A DNA stretch of 64,000 bases from Mesodorylaimus sp. YZB2_4 (lineage: Eukaryota; Nematoda; Enoplea; Dorylaimida; Dorylaimidae), in assembly GCA_030248295.1 (NCBI GenBank), contig JASANH010000505.1, forward strand, positions 186,001 to 250,000. Direction: 5' to 3'. Of the stretch, positions 23,680 through 35,034 are shown piece by piece. The position numbers were made by a program, and so were the translations under genes. Positions within the stretch are counted from its first letter, which is position 1. Every line of letters starts with the position of its first letter. The notes beneath the pieces are model-generated. The model had not been told where the DNA came from. It did not search any database and worked only from the letters and a program-made list of their open reading frames with translations.

Positions 23680-26600
23680 TTAAATGTATTCGGTCAAACG
23701 CGCATAAAAATGTTCCAAAGCTGCTAATAATTGAGTGAACGTGGGCCGAGCTTCGGCGTGCAGATTCCAACAGCAGTACATTAATAGGTACCTGAAACAT
23801 AGCTTCCTTAGACTACCACGTTCATGCTCATAATTTGCCACATCGCCAAGCATAGGTTCGTGTACAATGCGGTAAAACATGAACATGCGCACTCAAGGGT
23901 GACGGTAATACACGGAATGATTATCCGGCAATATCCGAGTGGTCTCGAATTGTCAGATCGATGGATGGACCTCTATCTATCCTGTTGGTTAGAAAACTAC
24001 CAACGAAAGGGAGGCCACCTACAGTACATGGCCTTAATCAAGTATGGGCAAGGTCGGCTGGGTTAGAGGGGGGGAGGGGGAAGGAGGTAGAGATCCAATC
24101 AGATCGCCTAAGCCTGATCTGATTGCGTGTGAGACAGGTCAGGTTTGGGTCGAGTCGAGTGAGTGAGTTGTATAACTGTTTCCATACAGTACTGTAGGCT
24201 GGCTGGACAATTGGCCTGTGCTTGGAGGCCAGGGGTTGGTCCAGCCCACATACAATTTGATCGCTTTTGCTTCCTTGCTGTTCTTTCTTCTTGCTGGACC
24301 TGAGGGGGGTTTACCCCCTTGCCCATATTTGGACCCCCGCCTCCATGAGTTCCTCTACCTCATTTGACAATTTCTCAATTCCAGGAAGTAACTCGATTTC
24401 AGATTTTCTAGCTCACGCAAGTGACCCCCGCATCTCCTCCAACCGAACCATTGGATATTTTCTCGATCCAAAGTACCCAAAATTTTATAAAAACCATTGT
24501 ACTTACAACTCATCAGGACATACGAGTGGCTGCAGCAGCCTTTGATCTTCTTGCAAATATGTCTGCATTTCGAACGGATCGATCTCAGCGTACGGTTGTT
24601 GAGCCAAAGTAGTCAATTCCCAAAGCGTGACTCCGAATGCCCACTAAAACAACACTGACTAATTGCCGTCCTCGATAAGAAAACACACTCCACTTACCAC
24701 ATCCGATGCAGTGCTGAACTCGGATCGTTCGAGGGACTCGAATGACAACCATTTAATCGGTCGATTCTCATTGTCACCCAAACAATGATAGTCTTGAGGG
24801 AATAGATCTCGAGAGAGACCCGTGTCGCAGATTTGAATGCTCAAATCGTAGCCGACTCTGCAAAGAATGAAAAGAAATGTAGGAGGTCAGCTCTAATCCT
24901 TGCCTGATAAAAGAAAATACTGTAGCTAATTAAAAACGATTGCCCAGGTGAGGTGGCAATTTAGACTTGGTTCTTGCTACTACACAACACATTTTTGAAA
25001 ATATTGGCGGCTAATGGATTGGTCGCGGCGACGAAATACAGCCTGGTTCCTAAATTGACTGCCCAGTAGCGGCATTTTGCCACTGTAAGTTTAGATACAG
25101 TTTGGTGACTTTGGTCGCTCGCCACGGCTGATCATCGGACAGTTCCTGAATCTCGATTAAGCTCAACCAGGCAGTTAAACCTAGCTTTACTGGGCAGTCA
25201 ATTCAGGAACCAGGTCCTGGCATCGCCATAAGCCACCAAGATTTTCAAGACCAAATGAACACGTCGCAACATGAAGTCTGGATTGCCCCTTCGCGACGCT
25301 CCCTTAGTAAGAAGAGAGAAACTAGCTCAAGCACTGAAAGCATATGCACCAAACAATAGGTGATAAGGTGATAAAGGTGATAAATATTTGACGCAGACGA
25401 CGTACGACTCTACCTTCTAGATTCAAAATTCGGACTAGAAAGGACGACGCTGGGCACGATAGCGCACGCAAATTAAGGTTTTTTTGGGCAGAGAATCCCG
25501 AATTTCAGGGTTTTTACAGGGCTTTCAGGGTGAGGACTGAAAATTAGGGGTTTTTCAGGGCATTCAGGGTTCGTGCGAACCCTGTTTATAATGCGCCTGT
25601 TTATAATTTCCTTGACTTGAATGCCCTTCAGCAGGCGAACTTGGCTGCTGGCTGTCTGGTTAGGTCAGGCAAGGAACTTGGTGAGTCAAGCTTGTGAGTA
25701 TATGCTGACTTGTACTCAAGGATAAGAAAAAGGCGGGACTAGCCCAGTAGCGTTCGACCGGGGGTGATTTTTTCGGGGACGGGGTTAGTCTTCCCCCGTT
25801 CGGGGTAGGGGATGGCCATAGGGGTCTTTCAGGGCTGGATATAACCCTGGCGGGGAAAGGGATCAGAAAAAGCTTTCTGAGTCTCAAAGCCTGCTTATAT
25901 GTACATTTCATGTTCTAAAAACTTCATGAAGTTCGCCCAGCATTTTTTACAAGAAGATCAACATCGCTGACTGGGTATCCAAGGTAGTGTAGACCCTCCC
26001 CCCTAAAAAATTTTTGAAAAATTTTGTAAAGGGGGACCCTTCTAATTTTTTAGACCCTCCTGTCCCACCCGGCAAGGGTGTGCTTTTTCCCCCCCCCCCC
26101 CCCCCAACTATCTTTGGCAGAAGAAAATTTTTTACATGGCGAAGACCCTCCTGTCCCGCCCGGCGAGGTTGTGCAGGTACCTTTGCTATTTTTGACCCCA
26201 CCCACAAAAGAAAAATTTCATTTTTTGTAGTAAAAAAGACCCAATGTTTTGCCTTGGAAGGCCCAAACTAACTTTAAATTTAAATTTAAAAAATTCAATT
26301 TTTACAAGCAACCAAAATGGGCCGCCAAGTCACCGACCCCCGACCCCCCCCTCCTCCGGCAAAAGATCAGACCCCCCACCCCGCAGACGAAGTCAGCGAT
26401 GTTGAAGAAGATGTATACCATAAATCTATGGCGGATTAGCGGAGGCTAGAAAACTATAAGTGAGGGACTTGGCGAAGCTATTGCATGTCGATCTCTTTTT
26501 GCGCCTTGGATTCATAAATGGCGTCAATGTTTTCATTACAAATTTTGCTCCTTGAAAATTTCTTGACAACTTTGTCAAAATAGGACGACGCTTCGGACAT

Positions 26601-29538
26601 TTTTCTATTTAGAGAAAAGTACAGCATCGAGAGACAGCTAGCTAGCCCCAACTATAACCTGTCTTTGAGAATATACACGCCCTCCGCGTGCCGCATGTAC
26701 ATTCCCAAAGAAAAAAGATACTGTAAATCACTTTCATTTCGCGGTTTTCGCGGATGGCCAGGACCGCGAAAATTTCCTTCCGCGAAATTTCTATGTACAA
26801 AACCTGGATTTTCAGATAGAGCATAGGTTCAGTTTTTCCTTGTTTTCAACCACCTGCTCATAATATTAAGTTGAACTTCAACCCAGATCCATTTCCATAA
26901 ACGTTTAAAACCACCTTATCAAAGAATGCGGACATGAGTCACATTATCAATACAGTGATGCACTGCCCAGCATCTTGAACAGCACTAAAGCGAACAGTCT
27001 GTTCTCAACCTACCTGACCAGCCCAGGCCAGGCTAGGCTAGGCTAACTTTCCTGTGCTATGACAGCGGCAAGCCTGATCTGATTGCGTGTCAGAAAGGCC
27101 GCGCCAGGTCAGGTTTGGGTCGAGTCGAATGAGTGAGTTATATGACTGAGTACATATACTGTAGTTCTGTAGGCTGGCTGGACAATTGGCCAGGGCTTGG
27201 TCAGACAGGTCAGTTCTTGATCCAGCCCACATACAATTTGATCGCTTTTGCTTCCTTTTTTTTCTTTCTTCCTGCTGGACCTGAGCTGAGGTGGGCTAGG
27301 GGCTAAGAGGAAGGGTTCAGTGTCCTGGCCGCCCCAACAGGGACCCCCTTGCGCATACTTGTCTATACCCTGCACGGACTCCCACTCACCCCATCTCATC
27401 TCCTATCCCAAAAATTCCACTCCACTTACAGACAATTTCGAGCAGCCACATCTCGATGGAGCAATCGGAATTTATGCAAATGTATCAAACCGCGTATGAT
27501 TTGCAAAGCGGCATAGACCAGATCCTGCGTCGATAAAACCATTGGCGGTGGTCCTGCCGACAAATCTGCAGCGCCCCGACAACGAAGAAGGAACTTCTTC
27601 AAATTGCCAAATCCCTCGTGAGCGTAGCAAATGCCGTGAAGGCTAGGCGATTGAGATTCTTCCAAGTCACCGTCCTCTTTCGCATTGGCATTGTAAAGGG
27701 CTAATGGTAAAGCTAAATTCGGATGCTGCGGAAGATCGATAAATCGAAGAGATTCGCTTAGGAATCGATTGATTTGTTGGGCCGATGTGTTTTCTGAAAT
27801 CGTATAAATATAGGAACTCAAGTCAGTTGTAACTATGAACAAAATGTAGAGGCTTAAAGGAGCTGCTTATCAAAACTTTCCCGCCCAAGAATTTGAATTA
27901 CCCATCTTAAAAAATTGTCAATTCTGCATTTTCTCAAAATCTGAATTTTATGTCTTGAAACTGTGAATGCTACGGCTTTTAAACCCAGAATGCCCCGGGT
28001 AGGCCATCACAGGCCTTCAAAAACTGAATTTTTCTCCCGAAGAAAACTTGAAATTGACATTCCTCGAGATTTCGAATTCACATATTTGAATGACCGACCC
28101 AACCCAACATACCGTCGGTACATACCTTTCAGACATTTAACAATGACATCCATCCACGACTCCTCGTCATCGTCACTTTCTTTCTTCTTCTGCCCATCCA
28201 ATTCATTCTTCCTTATCCGTCCAATACATATTTCCCCGAACGTGCCCTCCAACTGAGCGCGACCCAATTCCACATTCGATTTCTCAACCACCAATCGCTT
28301 AACGATTGAATCCAAATTCGATTGCCGATTATCCTTGAAATAAAATACCCTGGGCAGGGTGTCCGCGCTGGGCTGTTGGACGCAATTCTTATCAGTCGTC
28401 GTATTGACGAGATTGGCAGCACCAGCCGCGCTCGTCGTCTTGCTCAGAACCGATGGACTAGCCGATCGATGATGACTTCGTTTTTCGTGAGCCCCGAGTC
28501 CGGACGATGAAGAAACGCTGTCGCCACTCGTTCCACCGCGCTGGAATGCCAAAACTGCCGAATTCCTATCCAATGGCGTGGACATCATTAATTGGTTTCT
28601 TGGTGATACTGGCAACAAACTCGAACCCACGTCATCGATCTCGTTTCGTCTTTCCGTCGTTTTCGAATTATGACCGCAACACGATGCACCTTCGTCAGCT
28701 TTGGCGAAATATAAAATAATTAACGAAGCAGTAATAAGCATAAGTCCGAATAAACATCCCATGGTCACATAGAAGAGATTCGTGGCTGATCCGAGAAAAG
28801 TAGAAAAAGTAGACGCTTCTGATTTTTCAATTTCTTCGCCAGATGATTCTCCTGAATTTTGAATTTCGTCCGCATCTTGATTATTGTTCGTCAGAGAGCA
28901 TTGCTTTTTTCGACGCAATTCAAATTCAGTTCGGTTTGAAATCGAAGGCCAATATAATTCGACTTTGATCCGTATTCGAATATCGATCAAAGATTGAGCT
29001 TCGCAATGAGGCAATCGAACAGAGAACACATCTGGGGTGCCGTCGGAATTCGAATCGTCGGAAGATCGGGTGGCTGGTTTGATAGCACCATTTGGGGAAA
29101 TACTGAGACCTGATGGCACTGGCGATTGGTTGGGGTCGTATTTGATCGAGATCGAGTACGAAATCTGAAATTCGAAGATCACAGTTATCAAATCAAAGCC
29201 GTATTCAAGAATTTTCAGGACCAGTTTACTCAACGAACGTGCGTACTAATTTTCCTTCATAAGCGCAAGTCGATACTTACCGGCTTAGAATTTCGATTTC
29301 TCCACGAAAAAATCAATTCATCTACATCAGATGGTATCTGTAATTCAAACTCGGTGGCTTTTTGATCAACGTTTCCGTCTTCCATGTACCACAATTCACC
29401 CTCAACGCCCAACAAACGTTGCATTTCGTTTTTGTCAATAAACAGATCGATATTGGCCAAAGCGAAGGGGAGGAAGACGTTTAGCAAAAAAATCGTCGGA
29501 GAAAACCAACGAAAAATAAATGTGACATGCAATTTCAT
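23680..29538 (-). CDS. lin-18: RYK/LIN-18 Wnt receptor, WIF domain plus pseudokinase
   Basis: Atypical Wnt co-receptor in axon guidance and cell polarity. Six exons (29538-29281, 29164-28126, 27793-27430, 24857-24698, 24643-24507, 23791-23680) give 689 residues. In order: signal peptide (1-29), WIF domain (about 30-175), acidic Ser-rich stalk, one membrane helix (about 213-243), a long Ser-rich juxtamembrane segment, and a kinase-like domain from ~380. The glycine loop reads LEGTFGE, the presumed VAIK lysine is in IVKCLK, the catalytic loop keeps HRDVAARN, but the DFG position reads DTG (CDTGLSRDLF). The block RDLFPQDYHCLGDNENRP is a RYK hallmark, and SDVWAFGVTLWEL follows. Loss of the DFG Phe fits RYK's weak or absent kinase activity. 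The 2.57-kb intron and the 715-base intron carry MITEs. Confidence 0.96.
24038..24331 (+). mobile_element. MITE family M1, copy 1, in RYK intron
   Basis: It begins CAAGTATGGGCAAGGTCGG and ends CCCTTGCCCATATTTG, the inverted repeat of its start. Inside are GATCTGATTGCGTGTGAGAC, GGTTTGGGTCGAGTCGAGTG and TACTGTAGGCTGGCTGG, all shared with the copies at 27070-27372 and 42298-42602. No ORF. A non-autonomous DNA transposon is the simplest reading. Confidence 0.85.
25042..25214. mobile_element. MITE M2, 173 bp, in RYK intron
   Basis: The terminal inverted repeat is about 27 bases: the left arm CCTGGTTCCTAAATTGACTG and the right arm read backwards CCTGGTTCCTGAATTGACTG, both continuing CCCAGTA. Only one copy is in the window. 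No coding potential. Confidence 0.8.
25490..26460. repeat. Low-complexity and duplicated segments in the large RYK intron
   Basis: From 25490 to 25575 the words TTTCAGGG and TTTTTCAGGG recur. From ~26010 a ~30-base block beginning AGACCCTCCTGTCCC occurs twice, near 26051 and 26143, separated by a C-run of about 18. AAATTTAAATTT follows at 26275-26291. No exon recognised between the HRD and DTG exons. Confidence 0.5.
27070..27372 (+). mobile_element. MITE family M1, copy 2, 5'-truncated
   Basis: It shares the internal block and the 3' end (CCCTTGCGCATACTTG) with copies 1 and 3. The 5' terminal repeat is missing and replaced by a GGCCAGGCTAGGCTAGGCT-like stretch. It sits just upstream of the HRD exon's donor, in the same RYK intron as M2. 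Confidence 0.75.
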
Positions 29539-30404
29539 TGTTACAGGTCACAAAAGGTGCAGCAGGTATTTTAAAACGGAGAGAAAAATTGACCCATCGT
29601 GTCGAAAATAGCCTGCGGCCTAAAAAGATAAAAGTTTTTTCGAATGGTAAGAACAAAAACACAAAACGAGGGAAACAAATCGATGAATGGTTTTTTTATA
29701 CAGCAATAATTCGGATTACCTTACACTCTTCTTCCCCTTCCACCGTCCCCACCAAGTTTCTTTTTTCTGCAACACAACAAAGAAGCCCACACAAAAGCCG
29801 CCCCCCCACCCCCCCCCCCCAAACCCCCCCCCCCGGGGGGGGGCGGCTTTTAGTGTGACCCAGAAGCCGCACCCCCCATAAGGAGCGAAGCCGAACGTAT
29901 TTATCACTCGTTGATCAGCTTGCTTATTTATCACCTTTTAAATCCGACTGGGTGGACTTGACATTTGCAAAACATTAAAAAAGCGTTAAAATTTGCTGAT
30001 GACGAGAATTTAGTAGGCACCAGGACCCATATATAATCCAGTTTACAGCGATGGATTTCGAATGTCCCAATCTTCCATCTTCCATTCGAAGCCCAATGTG
30101 CGGAGTGTAGTGTAATGTTTAGGCAATCCCGAGGTGCATGCAGGTGACAGGCATTGTAAAGTGGTACATACGTGCAGTGAGCAGTGGGTGAGTGGCTTTA
30201 GCGCAGCCACATTTTGCTAGCAATGTCAGCGGCATGTAGGGTGCACATATCCCAGTATGGCCATTGGCCTGCCTGCTCGATGGAGTAGGTACGACATCAC
30301 TGCTACGCACAGCAAGTTGATTGTGAGATCAGGTACAGGCACACTGATGTGAGGGATATGCCTCACTTGTCAATGTACCTTAGTATGCCTGAACCTGTGT
30401 GACC
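29539..30404. other. Spacer upstream of RYK; no gene seen
   Basis: Expected RYK promoter region. It holds the GC palindrome listed below. No exon recognised on either strand. Confidence 0.4.
29790..29856. repeat. Poly-C/poly-G palindrome
   Basis: The arms AAAAGCCGCCCCCC and its complement GGGGGGCGGCTTTT flank long C-runs broken by CACC and AAA. Either a tiny MITE around homopolymers or an assembly-prone hairpin. C-runs of this length can also form i-motif or G-quadruplex structures. Confidence 0.7.
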
Positions 30405-30562
30405 CTCTGCCAGGCAGGACGTGGCGAATGAGCTCTCCTGGCTGCGAGACGTCACCCCTCGGGTTGATGTTTCAGCCGTAGGTATGGTCTTGCCTACTCT
30501 AGTTCCTACGCCGACTCCGGTCGGCCACCGTCTCTCCTACACCTGCCCGGCATGGTTGCGCG
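30405..30562 (+). repeat. R1 hairpin repeat, copy
   Basis: It shares GGCTGCGAGACGTC, CCTCGGGTTGATGTTTCAG, GTAGGTAT, the GCCGAC-TCC-GGTCGGC stem and the CCGGCATGGTTGC end with the 5953-6125 element. Confidence 0.65.
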
Positions 30563-30929
30563 CGCGGTGAGTAAGATGTTCTCGTGAGTCTGGGCCGGAT
30601 CGGGTCACCTGATCCGAAATGCTAAGACGCTGATAGGCAGCCGTTTGGGGAAGCATGTGCCGTTTGATCTTATGCGCAGTACAAACCCCCAAACGGAGAC
30701 CTACAGTATTGCCGCTACATATAGCTAAACAAAACTGGATGGAATTTATCTAGTGTATACTTCTGCAGCCAAAGACGACCCGTCAACAAATCTCCGTCAA
30801 TCAAAACAAAGATTGCAAACGAATCGTTTGAAAAAGTCATACTGGCTACTCACTGTATCATATGGTAGATCATTCCACAGTTTTATGGACTACACCTCAA
30901 AAGCCTGCGAATATGATGCAGTTCTTCCA

Positions 30930-31965
30930 GCAGGGGTTTCAAGATGATGAGGAGCCGTTGTGCGCTGAAGGCAAATTTAGGGTAGCCAACGAGGCGTCAT
31001 AGTCACGTGCCATTGGTTCTGTATGCAGCAAACTGCAAATTTTTGAACTTTTTCCAAGTCGATGATTGATTTCTTTTGTATCGGTGCCCAGACGGCGGAT
31101 GCATAATCGAGACGAGGGAGAATGCACTGCGTATAAACAGTCTTCAAGACGTTGGTGACTGATTTTCCAAACTTGCACTGATCATTGGCTTACAAGACGA
31201 AGCGATCTGACGACAATGGTCTTGAAATTGCATGTTTGCGGAGAGTTGCACGCCCAAGTAGATACATCACAGCGTCGGTGAAAACAATCTGTTTCCCATC
31301 AAGCCTGAGAATCGGTTCCAGTTGCACGTGTCGAAAGTTGAATAAACAGCCCTGAGTCTTAGCAGCGTTGAAATCGAGGCCGATATTGTTCGCTTTCTCC
31401 TTCATCTAATCAATCGCAGTCTGGAAATCACTGCCGAGGGTATCATTTTTTAACACAGGGCCGACAGTGCCAGATCGTCCGCATACTAGGCCTGAAGGAG
31501 AAAGTCTGGAGATTCTTTTGTGAAATCTTCGAGGGTAGGATTGATAAATGCTGTAAACAGAATTGGCGCCAGCCGGGAGCCTTGTGGCACCCCTGAAACG
31601 ACATGTGGGATTGGCGAGGCGCAATCGTCCGCTGAGGTGAATTGACAACAGCCAGTTAGGTATGATGTGATCCAAGCCAACAGTTTGTGCGGTAACTTGT
31701 GCGTAGTCTCTAACGTTCGAAGGAGTTGTTGGTGGAAACCTTGTCAGAGCAGTAGTGTCAGGGTATCTTCGTCTGGAATCTTGTTGATTACACGATAAAT
31801 GAAGACGCCCTTGCAATAATTTTAATGCACGGCCCTCCATAAACAGTAGCGGCACGGGATATCGGCTGGTAATTCTTCGGATCAGACCTATCCCCCGGTT
31901 TCGAAATGGCCACGACTTTAACCGCTTTGAAAGCGGATGGCAAGACTTCTGCCATTGATCGATTT
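30930..31965 (-). pseudogene. Dead non-LTR retrotransposon (LINE) reverse transcriptase
   Basis: Fragments of a jockey/CR1-like reverse transcriptase appear in order on the minus strand: AISKPGDRSDPKNYQPIS near 31930-31880, SGVPQGSRLAPILFTAF near 31600-31550, and the catalytic YADDLALS near 31485-31460, which comes directly after an in-frame stop. The C-terminal LDYASAVWAP follows near 31100. Several frameshifts and stops break the ORF, so it is inactive. No endonuclease domain or poly(A) tail is recognisable. It may extend a little beyond these limits. Confidence 0.85.
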
Positions 31966-33607
31966 ATTACTTTATCGCTTATACTGATCAGGGATATCGG
32001 GGTTCAACATTCGTCTTAAAATACAGCTGTAAACTTAACTTTTGAGCGCAGTGTGACCTTTCGATGACATATGATCACATCGATTACTGTACATGTTCTC
32101 GGTATGGCTGTACCACAATGCCTGTTAAATCGTGGGCTATCATCTCTCAGAAAACTTTCCGTAGTCAAAGCGATGCTCACCTTCGGGCGACGGTGTGCTC
32201 ACACACGCCTTTGTTCACGGACTTACGATTAGTGAACCTGAATCATCGGGTACTCAAGAGTACTTGTACAGTATATCTATACTAATGCAGAGTAGATAAG
32301 GCAACGGTGAGATAAGTCTTGCTTGCCATGTGCAGCGCGATGACCCGAAGATGATCAGAATTCAGATGTACTTCAGGGCCTGGAGTCGTATATCTTCGTT
32401 TGCGGGCTCCGGTCAGAAAATCAGATCTTTTTAGATAAGGTATACCATCGTGGTCGGCCTCCTAATTTGACCCCCCCCCCACCAAATCCTCATCCATATT
32501 CCTGAATTCGGTACCAGGGTTTTTGGAATATTGATACTGCGCCATGGGCCATCCATACTGTATGACTCTTTTTGGGGACATGTTTTAGCAGTTTCTTAGG
32601 CACTAATCCTGACTGTGTCTCGAGGTGATACAGTACTGCATACTGTGCCTCTCTGGCTATGGCGCCTGTGCTTCTTTGCTTGCGTCATATTTTTCCTGTC
32701 TGTCCTTTCCCTGAATGCAGTAATAGCGTTTGGGACGAGGGATAATGTTCCAGGCAGCCACAGCTCGCAGACATTCCTGTGAGATGCCTGTTGTGCCGTA
32801 AGTTCTCTCACCACCTGATCACGCGAGTCTCGCTGGCTTCCTCTCTGTCTGGCGATGCAATCAGGGTGCCTGGCAGTCAGGTCTGCTGAGTCAGAGGATG
32901 TGCTGTGTGTATGTGCCTCTCCTATTGAATGTGCAGTCCTTGCCATTTGCTGATGGTGCAGACCTCCACTATGTAGCTGATCATGGGCACTCGTTACGCT
33001 CTGTCGCACAGAGAAGAGTAGTAGGTGGCAACAGGTGCATTGCGACCGTGCTTTTGGCGTGCGTGCGGCAAGGGGGTGTGCAGGTGAAATGCATAGGCAT
33101 GGACAGGGGGCGCAGCAATACAGTAGGTTGCATATACCCAGAGGTAACACAGGCGAGCCAAGAAACTAATCCCTTATTAAAAAGCCATAAGAGGAGATGC
33201 GACCGTCTTTCCACCCTGTCATAGACGTTCCATCAGTCAGACTGCATGGTTTAACCTACTTATAAGAGATGAGCGGGGGGGGGGGGGGAGTCACGAGTGG
33301 AAATCACTGATAAGAACTCGGTCTAGTCACTCTGGCTGTCAAGTATACCCCACCAGGATTCCTACTGCTGTCATGGATTTGGGCTGTACTCTGTTTGTGC
33401 CTCCTATGTCCTTATGGAGGTCCAGCGAGAAAAGATGACTCTTACAGGTTTCTGACTAAATATTGACTGATATGGCTGATCCTCTTACGGCTGATCAATC
33501 GATCCTTTAATTGACAGCGACTGATAATCTCCTGACCGGATTTCTGATTTGCCCGGTTATCATACTGATCATCTCCACTGATAATCCAATCGGACATCCC
33601 TAGCTCA
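31966..33607. other. Gene-free spacer
   Basis: No exon recognised. C-run near 32471-32480 and G-run near 33267-33279. Some of it may be eroded LINE sequence upstream of the RT remnant. Confidence 0.4.
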
Positions 33608-34818
33608 ATGACCCGCGAGATCGACCTCATCGTCTCCTCCTTGGGGTATCTCTTCTGCACCATAGCTCCGTTGTGTAACATTCTCGCGGCCACGACTATC
33701 ATTCGACACCGCAAAACTGCACTCCAATACTTTCTATACCTTGGCATTAGCCTTATCAATGCCAAACTGCCTCCACTTGTGCACAGAACTACTTTGTGCT
33801 CTGCCATCAGTGTTCTTTGGGGTGGACAGGACCCCAAAATGGCTCCTGCACAGTTGCGGGTACTTGGCTGATTTCTCATCCTGGGCCATGGCACCAATGA
33901 TGCTGATCATCTCAATCAATCGATACACAGCCGTGTGCTATTTCAACACTTATAAACGACTGTGCACCCTCCCCCCGTGTCTACATAATCTGCACCATGA
34001 GTGCGTGCCTCTCATTTACTATCCCCTCCCTCATGTACGCTTGCGGTTGCTACTACGATTTCCACCAGGCGTGGCTATTCGACTGTCGAGCAGGCGGGTG
34101 CAAGGAGGTCGCCCTGACCATCAATGCAGTCGAGTGCAACTCGATATGTCTGGCTGTGGCCATTGTCTACGTGCTCTTCCTCGTCGAACATAAACGTGTC
34201 AAGAATCGTGTAGGGGACACTTCACACTGCCGCAATGAGACACGATGTCGGAGCAAGGAGGCCACACTCATGTTCCAATTCGCCCTCATCTCATCAGTGC
34301 TTATCATTTATCAAATCTTCTTTTGGATGTGTGAATTTGTCACAAAGAATGAGCCCAGTGAAATGGTACTCAATCTAGTGGTCAAGTTGAACAGTTGCAC
34401 CAACTCATTCTTGCACTTGACATTCAGCTCTGACATTCGAAGTCGATTGCCCTGGCGGAAAGCGAGCACGACTGTAATGCCATCTCCAACTCCCATCTCC
34501 CAGGCACGCATCCCTAAAATATATGTCCACGATGTCGAATCCAGGGCCGATTCCAGCGTGCATGCCGACGAGTGCTCCAAGGAGCAGAAGCAGGTGCAGG
34601 TGCAGACGGACCAGTGCCAATGCGTGATCGAGGGGCAGGTGGTGTGTGCTCACGAATGTCCTGGGCAATCGTCTAATCAAATGATCACGTCATGCGCACA
34701 AACGATGGGCAGCTCAATCCATTTGCGCCAGAGTGACCATGTAGCGATTAGGCTCTCTCGCAATCTGATTGGCTACCGCACGTTGGCCACGCCCCTTCGA
34801 ATAACTGGCTCCCGTTGA
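33608..34818 (+). pseudogene. Srx-like chemoreceptor GPCR with two frame breaks
   Basis: Seven-helix receptor resembling the nematode Srx family. Helix 1 (LIVSSLGYLFCTIAPLCNI) starts at the ATG at 33608. Helix 3 with SINRYTAVCYFNTY lies in a second frame, and helices 4-7 from ~33978 onward in a third (helix 6 FQFALISSVLIIYQIFFW, helix 7 VVKLNSCTNSFLHL). The frame changes fall at an AAA at 33764-33766 and at a six-C run at 33971-33976, each a one-base shift. No good splice signals explain them. Either this is a recent pseudogene or the assembly has two homopolymer errors. The tail after helix 7 is long (about 110 residues) and rich in Gln, Cys and Ser. Confidence 0.75.
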
Positions 34819-35034
34819 AGACATTTGGTCGCATATTTCAATCGATGTATGTCTGTACAGTACACTATTCATCACTAATCTGCTCACAAAATCGATCGAT
34901 CTCTTTCTACACTATGTTTCATATTGCGTTGATAATAATTTCTGCACACCACAGACATGCTAATATCAAGTCACACTACAGTAACCCGCTGACATAACCC
35001 AAAATGCAAGATTATACATCAACTCCCAGCGCAC

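Noticed and set aside
28007-28125. Extension of RYK exon 2 past 28126
   Set aside because: A GTATGT donor at 28125 joins in phase to the next kinase exon. Reading on gives non-conserved sequence.
29716-29934. Glycine-rich frames over the GC palindrome
   Set aside because: Produced by C/G homopolymers only.
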